Source of the DNA: Mercenaria mercenaria
Lineage: Eukaryota; Mollusca; Bivalvia; Venerida; Veneridae
Assembly (NCBI RefSeq): GCF_021730395.1
Contig: NC_069369.1
Location: 63,577,501 to 63,641,500 of the forward strand
Reading direction: 5' to 3'
Length of the DNA stretch: 64,000 nt
A program made the translations under genes and the position numbers. Shown here in pieces: positions 24,041 to 35,684 of this stretch; the stretch's first letter is position 1, and the number at the start of each line of letters is the position of its first letter. The notes under the pieces are model-generated. The model saw only the letters and a program-made list of their open reading frames with translations, was not told the DNA's origin and made no database searches.

Positions 24041-26326
24041 TCCGTTGTATGTAGGATTTAGGAGAAAAGCATCATGGAGTCCTTAAACCATAAAACTTCT
24101 TCTTGAACCTTAAAACTTGCCTTTAGTAGTGATAGGATGGAAAACATCGGAGTTGAAATTTTGATTGACTAATTTAATTTTGCATATTTTGGAAATATCA
24201 GATATAATTATATAGATCAAAGAGATATTATGATAGTCTAAAATTCGGTTTGTGCTGAGATATAGTTATGCATTTTCAGATACAGGAAGAATAGTCACTG
24301 AAGGCTACCACTATGTTGGATGGAACTAGAGAGTTTAGTGTTTTTCTGTATACATCTCATATACCACCATCATCTTATGAGAACAAGATTCAAATCAAGA
24401 ACCTCCGCTTTCGTAAGATAAGTAAATAAGCGAAAAATTAAAATGATGTAAAATAAAGAAAATTGAGAAAATTATTGGACGCCTGTGAAAGGAGAAATGT
24501 ATGCTAAAAACTGAGGAATAAATAGGAAATGGAATGAAAATTAGTTTGATACACTGCCGTGATATCAGACAATTTAAGTACAAAAAGTTTGAAATGGCAT
24601 TCGAATGGATGGGATATTGAAAAATATTGGTCAAAATTGGTTAGCATATCGCAAAGACGGTATAACAAAAATTTCTTCATGCTTGAGTCAGGCTATACAG
24701 CCACATATAACAAACATTAAATAACCGCTCTCATTATCCGTGACCATTATGACCTTTGATCTCTGATCATTGGCGCTACGAATGGAAAAAGTGTCACGCC
24801 TGAAAGGAAAAAAGAATCTACTACAAGTTGTAACGATCTAGACCCCAGCAATTAAGTTAACTCATTTAGCGGGTTTTCACAGTTATTTCATGTTACTACA
24901 GGCTGAGTACAATTGTTATCATTGCTATCATTGTTAACATTGTCATGCATTCTTTTGATTTGTCACAGTAGATTACGACTTTTTGATATTAAAAGAATTT
25001 ACAATGTTATTGCCTTTTGATGTTTTGATTACAGTTAATACGTAACCTATCATCAACTGCTTTTTTAAATGTTGTAGTAGATTGTTATACAATGAATTGT
25101 ACCACACATATATATTCATATAATTTTTTTATGATAAATTATGGAAAACAAAAAAAGAGAATGCACCGCATTACTTTCTTGTGATTTTATATATTTGTAA
25201 ATATTTAGGGTGTGTTACATTTCTTGTTATGTTTTTTTGTGTGCTTGTAACAGTTTCCATTACATAGGCCTAAGGGTCGTTATATCAAACTTCGGTAGAC
25301 TCCTACACAAAATTGGATATATTGAACGTTATTAAAAGATAGCAGAAAACATTTCTATTGATATCTTGGATGCTATTACTTCCCTCTATTATATAATTTT
25401 GCAAATAATTCTAATAGAAAGTTACATTTACATCTAGGTTTATTAAAAACATAACTGTTATCGATTAAGTAATAAATACGTTTCCTTCAAAAGAAAAAAA
25501 AGTGGTAAAATATGTTTCATTGATGGATGCGATGTTGAATAAAACATTTCATATATGCTCAAAACTGCTGACAAATGTAGAAGTGAAGTAAGATTTAAGG
25601 TTTCGAGTTTTCGATAGTGAAATATAAGGGTACACAGATTGTTTATTTGCATTATGGTCTGTTAAGATGTATTAATAACCTGTTGTGTTTCTTAAACATT
25701 TTGCAAGAAAGCAGAAAGCAATGTTCGCAATAATTAAAAGCAATACACATCATGCAGATATACTGATATTGACATTATCGTTTGTTTCTTTTTGTTCCTT
25801 TGTCAAAATAGTATTTGATGTTTGCTGTATATAAATATGTGCAATAATGTGCATATACATAATCAACGTTAAAGTGGTTATATATTATAATATACAGTCT
25901 CTTGATTTTGGTTTCTTAATTTTGTTTCGAAAGAAGAAAAAAGAATATACGGATTGACAACTTATAATATTATTTCTTTTTAAAGCTTTGTATTTTTACT
26001 TTTCTCTTTGGATGTATGTGTATTAGAATTAAGTTTCTATGTTGTTGTTTTCTGTAGGATGACTAGAATTACGTCAATCGTGATAAATATTCTCAGACAC
26101 TTAACTAAGGTAGCATAGATCATGAAATTCTAACTGTTTTGGACATTCATGTATCTTAATTTTCTAAAAAATAACACACGAGTATCTAATAAAATATGTA
26201 ATTCAAGTAATGTTAAAATGCCGACGGGGAAATTTACTATTTTCTCATTCTTGTAAGAAAGTTTTTTATTTTGGTAGTTTTTTTGTTGCGTTTAGTCTCG
26301 CACTTGAAATCTTGCTTTTTATTTGA
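24041..26326. other. AT-rich intronic sequence, no gene seen
   Basis: No coding, tRNA-like or clear inverted-repeat feature identified by eye. Confidence 0.4.
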
Positions 26327-27028
26327 ATGACTAATACTACAATCTTTACATATAATGTAAGGAGAAGAGAAATGCTGTTTTTCAATGGTTAAAAACTGAA
26401 AACGTTGACTAATCCAAGAGGTACATTACAGAGAAATAGAAAAGATAAATGGGAAAAGGAATGGGATGGGGCAATTATTTGCAGTAGAATTTTAGTAATC
26501 AAGCAGGCATGGCATTTTTTTAGGTGTGGTTTAAATGTTCAGTTGATAAACGCGTATGAAATTGAAATAGGACGAATATTAGGAGCGGAGGTAGAGATTG
26601 AAAATAAGGAGGTTGTAATTATAAATGTTTATGGACCAAATAAAGATGATGTTATACCTTTTACAAAACTCGAAATGAAATATTTATACAAGAGAGAAAT
26701 GACCCAGTTTTTATAACAGAAGGCGATTTTAATGTTGTGATGGACCCTAATATTGACAAATAAGGTGGGAACATACAAACACATTTTAAATGTCGTAAAA
26801 AGATTAAAGATATCGCTGAAACATATTATCTCCCAGATACATTCAGTGTCCAGGGTCCAGAAACAAAAAGATTTACTTGGCGTTCGAACATACGTTCAAA
26901 TATAGAGTGTAGGTTAAATTATTTCCTTGTTTCAAATGATTTGATGAATCTCGTTAAGAATCGGACATAAAGTCTAGTTTTAAATCTGATCACTCGATTG
27001 CATACATTATTTTCAATTCTGATCCATT
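26327..27028 (+). mobile_element. LINE fragment: APE-type endonuclease domain
   Basis: Starts near the ORF2-like ATG at 26327 (MTNTTIFTYNVR) and continues, across frame changes, through 'KWEKEWDGAI', 'GRILGAEVEIENKEVVIINV' and 'YGPNKDD'. It then has the endonuclease signature 'GDFNVVMDPNIDK' (26730s), 'ETKRFTWRSN' (about 26866), a degenerate 'CRLNYFLVS' and the final 'SDHSIAYII' (about 26985). Stops and frameshifts are present (for example a TAA after PNIDK). The reverse transcriptase is absent. It is a dead, 3'-truncated LINE copy in the direction of the host gene. Confidence 0.85.
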
Positions 27029-27539
27029 TCTCCATTATGTCATTAATTATTTCAACAACCTTGTTGTATTGCATCAATTATTTAGAAAATATTCCAGAAA
27101 CATAATTAATATTACTTATTTTGAACTATAATAATACAATATGCTGCTTTATTTGTCAGACAGTGTGATCATTCCGTAACACACGTTACCACTACCATCG
27201 ATTTTTTTAAAAAAAATATTTAAGTAGAAATTGAAGCCCAAATTGTCACATACTGATCTATTTAAACTGTTAGTGGTAAGTTTTAAGAAGGTTTTCTTCT
27301 GTTATTTCAGAAATTGCCTAAAATATATATTGCAACATCCATGTAACTATAATGTTAGATGGAATTTTAATAAATGATACAATAATATCCATCTGTGCGT
27401 TCATAATATTATGATCATATAGCTGATATGTGCAGTCGTCATGTGAGTAAAACGCAAGTTTTATAAAAAGTATTTTTTTAGCAGTTTTAGAAATAATAGC
27501 ATTATAAGAACACATACAAAACCAACCCTAGTTCGATAG

Positions 27540-27797
27540 TACGAATTATAGGGTCTTGAGTCAGATATCTGGATGTGGTCTTTGCTCTCCACGACGCTTC
27601 AATAAAGATATTGTGTCTGAAGTCAATAGACTTACACCTGTATAATACGGAGGACTTAGCACTTGCCTGTAGAGAACTGAGTAGTTCCGGTACAGAATCC
27701 AGGGACAACTGTTAGGTTAAGTGCTCAACATTACATGTACATGACTGAATTTTTGTTGCAATACGGTGCTAAACCAAAACTAACAAACAAAAGAAAA
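27540..27797 (+). mobile_element. SINE, RUDI-like tail
   Basis: Ends in 'gtgctaaaccaaaactaaca' followed by 'aacaaaag', the A/C-rich tail typical of a tRNA-derived bivalve SINE group (RUDI-like). 'ggttaagtgctcaac...tacatgtacatgactgaa' also matches the copy at 33125-33345. Assignment is from memory of the family. Confidence 0.55.
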
Positions 27798-30245
27798 TAT
27801 GCAGGTATTTAAGTAAACACTTTAGATTTAAAACTTTTACCAGGTTGACAAAACTGTTTCAGCGATACCAAATTAAGATATAAGAAATATATAAAACTTT
27901 ATAGATATGAAATAAAGAAAACTATTGTTGTCATTTTGAAACATTCACAAGAATGACAGAATGTACACAATACTTTTTTAATATTTTAAATTGTACAGAC
28001 AAGGACTAAATTGTATTATGTGTTGGAATATTCCTGGATATACCAGAACATTTAGAGAAACACAACTAAGAGAAGTTATGCATCAATCATAGCAAATAAA
28101 TTTTGATCATCAATTAAGTTACGTACCAAAGGTTTTGACAAAGGCATGACCTGTCTTTGTCAAAAGTTTAAACTGTAGCAAGAAACTCAAGAGCATGATA
28201 CAAATTGCTTCTGAATCAAAGTGTAATCAAATGTCATTCATAACAATAAAGTGATTTTGAGAGCCTATGATCTTTTGCAATTTACTTTCTATTTTATAAA
28301 TAATATGTTATAAAGCAACATATTATTCATAACAGCTAAGCAGCAAGAGAGCAAATATGCTATATTAGGTAACATTAAAGTGAAAATATCGTATGTTACA
28401 TCTTAATCAAGACGTGCAGAATGTGATTTTCTTGTAACACTGCTGTCTCAAATTGTGTGCAGTTCATATTTTTCAGACATTTCATCTAATTTTAGATTCA
28501 GAGTTTAACTAATCCATACAATTTTACTATCACAGAACACTGTTTAAGCTAGTGTTAGGGGTGTGAGGGCAATTTCACATCTCAGTTCATCTAGCGAACA
28601 GACCCAATGTCGCGTAATGGCCTCTAAAAGCCACATGGCACCAGTGTTACCAGACTTATAAAACATGTGGTAGGACTTTCACACACATATATAAGATTGA
28701 AGACACAATAGTTCGTTTCTAATGTTTATTAATTTCAGGTATTTAAAGAAAGTCATTTAGTACAAGTTATTTTTATTGTCTCAGTGTCCATCTTTCAAAT
28801 AATATTAAGCTACTATAAAATGTTAAGAACTAATTATGTATATCCTGAAGTTGTCTTTCATGAAATCTACATAACATATTTGGAAATTAACCTAACGAGG
28901 CATAATGGTATTTTTGACTTACGTTGGCAGAACCACGGTTGGTGGCTCTGCCGCCTCGCCTCCCTGAATGTCTAATACATAGACCTTTTATATGCACCGG
29001 CCAGACTATTGATTACGAAATTAAGACGTAGTTTTTCTGTTGTTATGTCTTAACCTGCCCAGAGCTACGCTTACCTGTCAGTTTTATATTTCAACAATTT
29101 TAAAAGGTCAAGAGTTTCCGGTGAAAGCTTTTAACTAATTTTGAATGAATATATACTATCCAAGACATTGAATAATTTAGTCTTTTAAAACAATAGCCTA
29201 GCCCCCTTTTTTGAAATTACATTATAACGATCAGATCAGATCAACTGTTATTTTGCTTGGTTGTGTTGTTATGCTTCCAAAGGATCATTTTAAAAAACTG
29301 CTATCACAAAAATGTCTTTAAGTGCTATGTAATGTTTATAAAAAGTCTCCTCATACTTGGTTTCAGTGTTGTTAGACTTTTTCTGGCCCATTTGGACCAT
29401 GTTTACTAAAACAGAATTCCTCTTAAGCCCGTGCTAGAAGGTGTATTTTACACTTCATTACCTCTCATAAACATATTTGATCTAACTGAGTTTGCTATTT
29501 ATTTGCTTGGTTGCGTTGTTTGCTTCTAAAAGATCTTCGTAAAGTCAATTGCAACATGTTTTCAGCAACTCTGAAGTGTCGTTCAGAAGGCACTCGGTAT
29601 CTTCCTAGAAGTTTTGAATAGCATGATGTAATTGTTTTCTTACCATCAGTGTTACAAAATACTATTTATAAAACACTGAGAGACTTTCAGAACAGATCAA
29701 AACTGTTTGGTACATTTAAATGGATTTAAAACTTAGAAAATATTATTTTCTAATAAAATTTTGTCATTTTGTAACATTCTCATTAATATTCATGCATACG
29801 ACCATTTGTTAATTTACATACAAATACTGCTATTTTAAGGCCAATGACTTAGCTCCATTTTGACACCATTTTTATTGTGTTATCACCTAAACTGACCAAG
29901 ATGTAACTGTTTATCATTTATATGGTTGTCCTTTTCAAAAATGAACGGTTGTTATGGAGACAGTGAATCATATATAGCTTAAAAGAATTTTTATGGGAAC
30001 ATTTTTCATTTTGAAAAAGTTGGTCCTGCCGAACAATTTGGTACCTATGAAAAATGTCTAGGGGGATGCACGGTAGACCTTATTGGCCCCGTACTAACTT
30101 ATGTGATTGTTCTATTGTCGTCGTGTACTGATGTGACTATGCCGTTTTAGCGTATTTTTATATGTTAACATCGTTAAAAGTATGCAAGACAATAGTCAAC
30201 TAGTCAACTGTGTGTGTCGGGGGGGGGGGGGGGGGGGGGGAGCCA
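27798..30245. other. intronic sequence with unclassified repeats, no gene seen
   Basis: Two diverged copies of a segment with 'ttgcttggttgtgttgtt...gcttccaaaggatc' occur at about 29250-29290 and 29500-29535. A near-palindrome 'ggcagaaccacggttggtgg' lies at about 28927-28953. A 22-base G homopolymer is at 30219-30240. No frames with recognisable domains. Confidence 0.45.
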
Positions 30246-30472
30246 GGGAGAGTCCATGGCTGGGTGGTAAAGGTCACTGTCTTCAAATGACTTATCCTTC
30301 GAAACCTCGCCCTTGGCGTGCTTTAATAACAGTTCAACTGCGTTTGTTCTACCCATGTCTACGCCAGTCTGTAGTGCTGGTCTGAGAGGCACTTTGGTTT
30401 TCCTCTACCATTAAAAAATGGAAAGACGTAACCGGGAAAAAGGAAGTTATCCAATCAATAATAAAGTAACTC
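30246..30472 (+). mobile_element. tRNA-derived SINE
   Basis: tRNA-like head ('ccatggctgggtggtaaagg' A-box region, 'cttcgaaacctcgc' B-box region), then a body with 'ctggtctgagaggcac' and 'cctctaccattaaaaaatgg', ending 'ccaatcaataataaagtaac'. The head is of the same type as the SINEs at 39410-39621 and 52190-52435. It sits directly after the G homopolymer. Confidence 0.6.
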
Positions 30473-30834
30473 ACTTTCCGCTTTTCGTTTTGTTTAAAAA
30501 GTTGTAGCTTACTGCTTCAGCGTGATGTTATATCAATGCAAATCATAAAGACGAAATTTCGATATGATTTAACGCACACCCGTGTCTTTCGGCACAGATT
30601 GAATATAATATAAAATTCTCGACTGCATTATATTATTTTACTCAACGCGTTAAATGAATGTCTTCTATCTGCAGTGTAGTATATCTTACTGAAAAGGGAC
30701 CTGTAATATAGAGTTCCAGTAAGCATCAACTATACAGCTTAAATTGTGGTTTGATGTAAAGACGTTGAAATGCTGGTTTTAGAAAAGCAAGTACATTAAC
30801 CAAATTATATCTTGTAACTATATACATATTTCAG

Positions 30835-30983
30835 AATATTCTTTAGCTATACCGGTGCACTGGGAAGCAATGACTAGAAACGAGTACTTAAAACTTGTGA
30901 CTTTGAAACCGCCCGATTCTGAATGCAAGAAAGTATTGTCAGAAGTTACAGAATCGATGGGATGATGTCCATTTATTTTTAAG
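30835..30983 (+). pseudogene. PARP14/15-like ADP-ribosyltransferase, catalytic exon 1
   Basis: Acceptor 'tatttcag|', phase 1; donor '|gtaaatt', phase 0; 149 nt. It reads (E)YSLAIPVHWEAMT..., then YLKLVTLKPPDSECKKVLSE and VTESMG, a TGA, then CPFIFK. The 'P..W' start, 'L.P.S.EY..V' and trailing segment match the beginning of the catalytic domain of the mono-ADP-ribosyltransferase PARPs (PARP14/15 class). The in-frame TGA at about 30964-30966 breaks it. The phase-1 start fits the upstream 168-nt exons and the B-box exon. Confidence 0.83.
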
Positions 30984-33124
30984 GTAAATTCAGATTTACT
31001 GTTACTCTGTTTCTTTAATTCGAAGTTATTTGAAAAGAATCATATTGATGCATCGTTCAAATACTTAAGCGTATCGTGAATCACAATAATAAATAAATCT
31101 TCTGGAGAAATTCTGATTAGATTAGAAATTAACAACTACAGATTTCCTCCAGTCAGGTTGTATTATCTATCAATTTTATTTTTCTCTTGACCACATAATG
31201 AATGACTGCTAAATTCTTATACATCAGACATTTAACTTTTAAATAATTTTGCTACATTTCTGGAATGTAAATTCGAAATAGCATTACATTCAGAGCAAGT
31301 ATAAACGTTATAAAATGTTATTTTGTGACAAAGTTGGTAAAGGGGTTTCCCATTTACTGGGTACTACTAGTATTCATTTTCGGAACTGGTATTGCCATTG
31401 AAAGTAATTGTGCACCAAGTTTCGTTTAGTGTTACGAAAGGGACTTAATGTTGCCCGTTTCTGCAGATTCGCATAAGGCTTTACCGCTTTCATGCCTATC
31501 ATTTCTAAAATATTTAATATTTAGATAAGATTTAAATTTAGAAAACCCTTATATAAAATATTAATTGGTAAATATATAGGACTGCAGTCAAATTAGTATT
31601 GTCTAGTAACAACACTGTCGGATTTTGAACGACATTTGTACTCTTTTTCATATTTATGTAGAAAGTCTAACACAGAAGTGTTTATATACATAGATATGAT
31701 TGTTCTAAAGACACTGTTCTGTAATTGTTAATATTTTCTAAAAAATAATTAGGGCATAATAAATCTGTAAAGTCTATTAAAAACTGATTTTTCTTTGATT
31801 CAAACTTTATCCCAGGGAGAATTTATTCTTTGTATATTCAGAATAGATGATGTAAGATAGATGCTTTCAGTCTCAGAATCATGAAAGCACCCTTGCACAT
31901 CGTACGAAATATATATCAAAGTAGTCACATGAGATCTATGAAAGTAATCAATGGATTACCAAGAAACTAATTAGGCGAAGACTGTAATTGTAATAAGATA
32001 AAGGGGCACATGTGATGTTGCCCCCACATGTGTCCCATAGAACATGTGTAGGAAAGTGGGATATATAAGTTAACAGATATTTCATTCTATAAATTTACAG
32101 ATCAAGTGTATGAAATCTGTAGAAATCAATTTATCCGCAGAAATGTTCCCCCAAGTCGCAGCTTGAAATTAATTTGTTTATTCACAGTATCCGTAATAAA
32201 ATTCACCAAATAATTATGACCTGCTACATTAGGGACAAACGTAATTGTACAGTTTCATGCTCTCCGGCAGACAATTGAAAGACTAAAATTTCTGGGGAAA
32301 AAACCGATTAGCTGTAAAATTATATATATATATATGTCATCTGTAAATGTAGAGATAATTTGTAAATATACACATTTTTTAGCCTTTAATGCACAAAACA
32401 TGAAGTTCTAAAAACGGAGTGAAACAAGTTTTCATATTATTAGATTTAGTCATTATATAATATCTTTTAAAGCTTTGCAAGGCTACAATTTAACTGTTAA
32501 TGTTGTCATTTAATATTCTGTCAAGTGATTTTGGCCAACCTTTTATTCTCTTTTCGCTTTGGTCTTGATTTTTATTTAAATGTGGCCTTGTTAATTAATT
32601 TTACCCCTCATTTAACGAGGTCAATTCAGAATAGGTTTGTTCGATCTTGAGGTTATCTAAAGACACTTTTTCAACTTGTAACCACATCAGACATTTGTCT
32701 ACAAACGTTAAGTTCTTGGTCCTTCAAGATTTCATGCTGCATTTGGTAAAACAATAAAACGTCATTCATGCATCGAATGTATGTATTGTGTTTTTGCTTT
32801 GTTTTATCAGTTGGAATATATGAGGAAGACTCATGGTAAAATAAATTTTAGTGGACCCAAAAGGCTTTTACACAAGCCTTTAAATATATCAACTTGTGAT
32901 ACATTTGCTACGTTAAAGGTTTACTTCTATTTGCACAGACGTGTAACTTTGGAATATTGTTTATGCGTAATTTATGTAACATCCCTGTGGAATATTTGCC
33001 AATGATCATTCCAGGGCGATGCTCTGTTGTGTTGTAACAGTTTCTCGTTTTGTCTAAGGTGTCTGTAGTTTTTACTCTTTCTTTAGTTTTGAGTTTTTGT
33101 TAATTAGTTAGCTTAGTCCAATAT
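30984..33124. other. intron between PARP exons, no further gene seen
   Basis: Contains a short (TA)n run near 32322-32335. The 74-codon frame at 32781-33005 has no recognisable domain. Confidence 0.4.
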
Positions 33125-33345
33125 GCTTTCAATGGATCGTGAGTTCAATCATCGGATGATGATAATTGACGATTTGATAAAAGACATTGTGTTTGAAATC
33201 ATTCATCCTCCACCTCTAATTTATGCGGAGAACAGGTTTGTACTCGCACAGAACCCAGGAATCATGGTTAGGTTAATTGCCCGCCGTTTAATTACGGAAA
33301 TACTGTTAAAAATGGCGTTAAACTAAAAACAAAACAAAATAATCA
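33125..33345 (+). mobile_element. SINE, RUDI-like
   Basis: A B-box-like 'gtgagttcaatcatc' is followed by a body ending 'ggttaattgcccgccg...aatactgttaaaaatggc' and the tail 'gttaaactaaaaacaaaac', the hallmark 3' end of this bivalve SINE group. It lies just upstream of PARP exon 2. Confidence 0.6.
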
Positions 33346-33505
33346 CTCACGCATGCAACACACACTGATATGAACTAGTAGTTTGGGAGAGCTCCATTCT
33401 TGCTTGGAACTATGGAAAATATCCTTGTTTCTCAACTAGTATTTGTCATTATACGAATGCTAAGCTCTAAGTATGTTTTAAAATGTTTCTTTTTTTTTTT
33501 TGCAG

Positions 33506-33683
33506 ATTGAAAGAGTCCAGAATAAAAATTTATACTCGCAATATTTAGCCAAACGTCGGTATATGAACGCGAACAGCCCTACCAGGAAGGATAATGAGAA
33601 GATATTGTGGTATGGAACTACTGATAACACTGTTAGACGTATCAATTCACATGGTTTCAACAGAGGATAATCTGGAAAGACAT
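33506..33683 (+). pseudogene. PARP14/15-like ADP-ribosyltransferase, catalytic exon 2
   Basis: Poly-T tract plus 'tgcag|' acceptor, phase 0. It reads IERVQNKNLYSQYLAKRRYM, then NANSPTRKDNEKILWYGTTD and NTVRRINSHGFNRG, followed by a TAA (33667-33669) and SGKT. In the family this exon carries the NAD-binding His in 'L(F/W)HGT'; here the motif is LWYGT, so the catalytic His is replaced by Tyr. The family has an aromatic residue (often Tyr) where the TAA stands. The best donor ('acat|gtacg') leaves phase 1 and would make a TAA at the junction with exon 3, so the splice site may also be altered. Confidence 0.85.
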
Positions 33684-34038
33684 GTACGCTGAAATTAAAA
33701 TCAGTTAGTTTGTTCCGATAAAAAATCGCGTATATTTGGGGAATGAATGGGAAGATGAATATTCTAATGCATGGTTAAAAGAAAACTATTAATACATTAA
33801 TCAAGGGATTACTATCCAAAACTCTAACTAACTATGTAATCTATGATAGTTTGAAATGCAATTAAGATTTTAAAAAAATGTGCAGGTATCCATATGTTTG
33901 CCCGTCATATTCCTACCTTTCACGGACTTCAGCATAGGTTCATGCTAGATGAATCTGAAATGTTTTGTTCGTTGAAAGTAATAAGCTATTCATTTCATTT
34001 TGTTAATTGTGATTTAAACGAATGAACAATTATTTCAG

Positions 34039-34346
34039 AAACTGCATTTGGTCAAGGTTTGTACTTCACTGTTAATGCAAGATCTGCCAACCAAGCTGCC
34101 TTCACTCCTGGAATTGACTGAAACAAAAGGATGTATCGATGTATGGTATTGACGGGAAGGTATTGCAACGGATCAAGCAACATGCGAGTGCCGCCAGCTA
34201 TAGATAAATCCAGGCCACATGTACTTTATCATTTTGTCACTAACAGTACTAGTAATCCAAAGTTGTTAGTCATCTTTAGTGATATTCAAGCATATCCAGA
34301 ACATTTAATAACCTACAGATTAACTTCCATGCAAACATTGCAGTGA
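34039..34346 (+). pseudogene. PARP14/15-like ADP-ribosyltransferase, terminal exon
   Basis: Acceptor 'tatttcag|', read in phase 1. It reads TAFGQGLYFTVNARSANQAA, then FTPGID, a TGA (34119-34121), then NKRMYRCMVLTGRYCNGSSN, MRVPPAIDK and AYPEHLITYR, ending at the natural TGA 34344-34346. 'GLYF.VNA..S', 'VLTG.Y..G', 'VPP' and 'AYPE(Y/H)LI' are the second half of the PARP catalytic domain; the conserved Tyr of GLYF is kept. Three consecutive exons each carry one internal stop, and the His is gone, so this copy is most likely a pseudogene or null allele of a mono-ADP-ribosyltransferase. Confidence 0.88.
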
Positions 34347-34439
34347 GGTTACGCTTTAGGGAGAACACTTGCTTGAAATTAGCTATTCATCCCTAATGAT
34401 GATATGTTCGTTTTGCTCTTGATTACAAATTTTGTCTTT

Positions 34440-34445
34440 AATAAA
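34440..34445 (+). promoter_or_regulatory. polyadenylation signal AATAAA
   Basis: AATAAA lies 94 bp after the natural stop of the PARP-type terminal exon and closes the + strand locus. Confidence 0.55.
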
Positions 34446-35581
34446 AATTATACGCTATTATGCTGATTTGTTTATTTATACAGTGATACAGCATAACGAG
34501 ATGTTTGAACCTTTTTCTTCCGTTCTCCAGACATATGACGCATTATCTGTCTTTGTAGCTAGCATTTAGTTTTCATCAGGCACAATAATGAAAAAAATAA
34601 TGTAACTCAATAGATTATCAGCCAAAGCCTGAATGGTTAAGGCGTCTAAACCTCTAATTATGTGAAACTCTGATGACACTACATATATTTCGTAAATTAT
34701 TACATTAATACAACATGGTCAGTTCTTTCTTTTTTATAATCTATCTTAAAGTTAATAAAGTCATCACATTATACAGTACATATGATAATATAGCTAGCCT
34801 AATACTACCACACTACCAATTACTTTAAGAGTAAGAGTTCTCAAAATATCATTTACTATATGTGATGAAGTATAATAGTTTACATCAAAAAAAAAATTTC
34901 TATACTTTTTAAAAAGGCATTTTTTATTCATTTTCAAAAAATGCAAGGTTTGCAGTTTGTAATCCAAATCTATACGATGGGAATATTTTTTTACTTTAAT
35001 CTGGATGACCCATTTTTCTGATACGATGGCACAGTTTGTATCTGAAACGCTAAAATTCTCTTAAACCAGTCATTTGGAATTTGAACATCCGTTGCTTTCA
35101 AATGTATTTGAATCGCCAAAGAATATTTGTATAAAACAATAAAATTCATAGAAATCCATATGCATGTTTTTCCTTTTATTAACCCAATAAATATCTTTTT
35201 TCTCAAAAAAGTGATTTTCTCTGCTAGAATAAACACTAATTAAACTTGATATATCTGTATTACAACCGAGGGTGTTGACGCCTGCAATAATATTCAGCAG
35301 TCACGAATGGTTCTGTCGTTCCTATATGCTCTTAAACCGCCGTACATATTACGCTAGTTGCATGCTCGGAGAGTCACCTTTCAGATAAACAGAAGGTTAC
35401 TACATCATAAACAAAAAACAGTTTCTTATCTATAAAATTTGAAGACGGGTTTGAAAAAAGGCGTATCTGATGATGCATGCTCCAGCATTCCAGTTATAAA
35501 AACACAGCAGTGCTTGTATAACTTCGAGTTGATACGACTGTCCAGGATCTCCTAATTTATATGTAGAGAAAATATTGTTAC
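34446..35581. other. intergenic (convergent) region; expected SLC6 3' exons not seen
   Basis: The last exons of the minus-strand SLC6 gene would be expected here, but no minus-strand segment resembles TM11/TM12. A tRNA-like A-box stretch ('gaatggttaaggcgtc') lies at about 34638-34655 without a good B-box. The 81-codon minus frame at 34991-35236 has no recognisable domain. Confidence 0.5.
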
Positions 35582-35684
35582 CATACACCCATGATACAAC
35601 TATTGCCTCAAAGAAGCAAATCCACAGCAAGACGAATCCACTTGCACAATAGTAATCAAACACTTGAAACACGTACATGCCACC
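35582..35684 (-). CDS. SLC6 exon 11 (TM10)
   Basis: 'ttacag|' then [16 protein letters not shown]... to VSWVYG, donor 'G|gtaaca' at 35581, phase 1. This is TM10 of the fold. It is the last exon I can find; a further exon beginning in phase 1 must follow to the left. Confidence 0.88.

Noticed and set aside
30182-30392. Gly-rich / Pro-rich open frames on both strands
   Set aside because: They are produced by the 22-base G run and the adjacent SINE.
34638-34700. tRNA or SINE head beginning 'gcctgaatggttaaggcgtc'
   Set aside because: An A-box-like word is present, but no B-box follows at the right distance.
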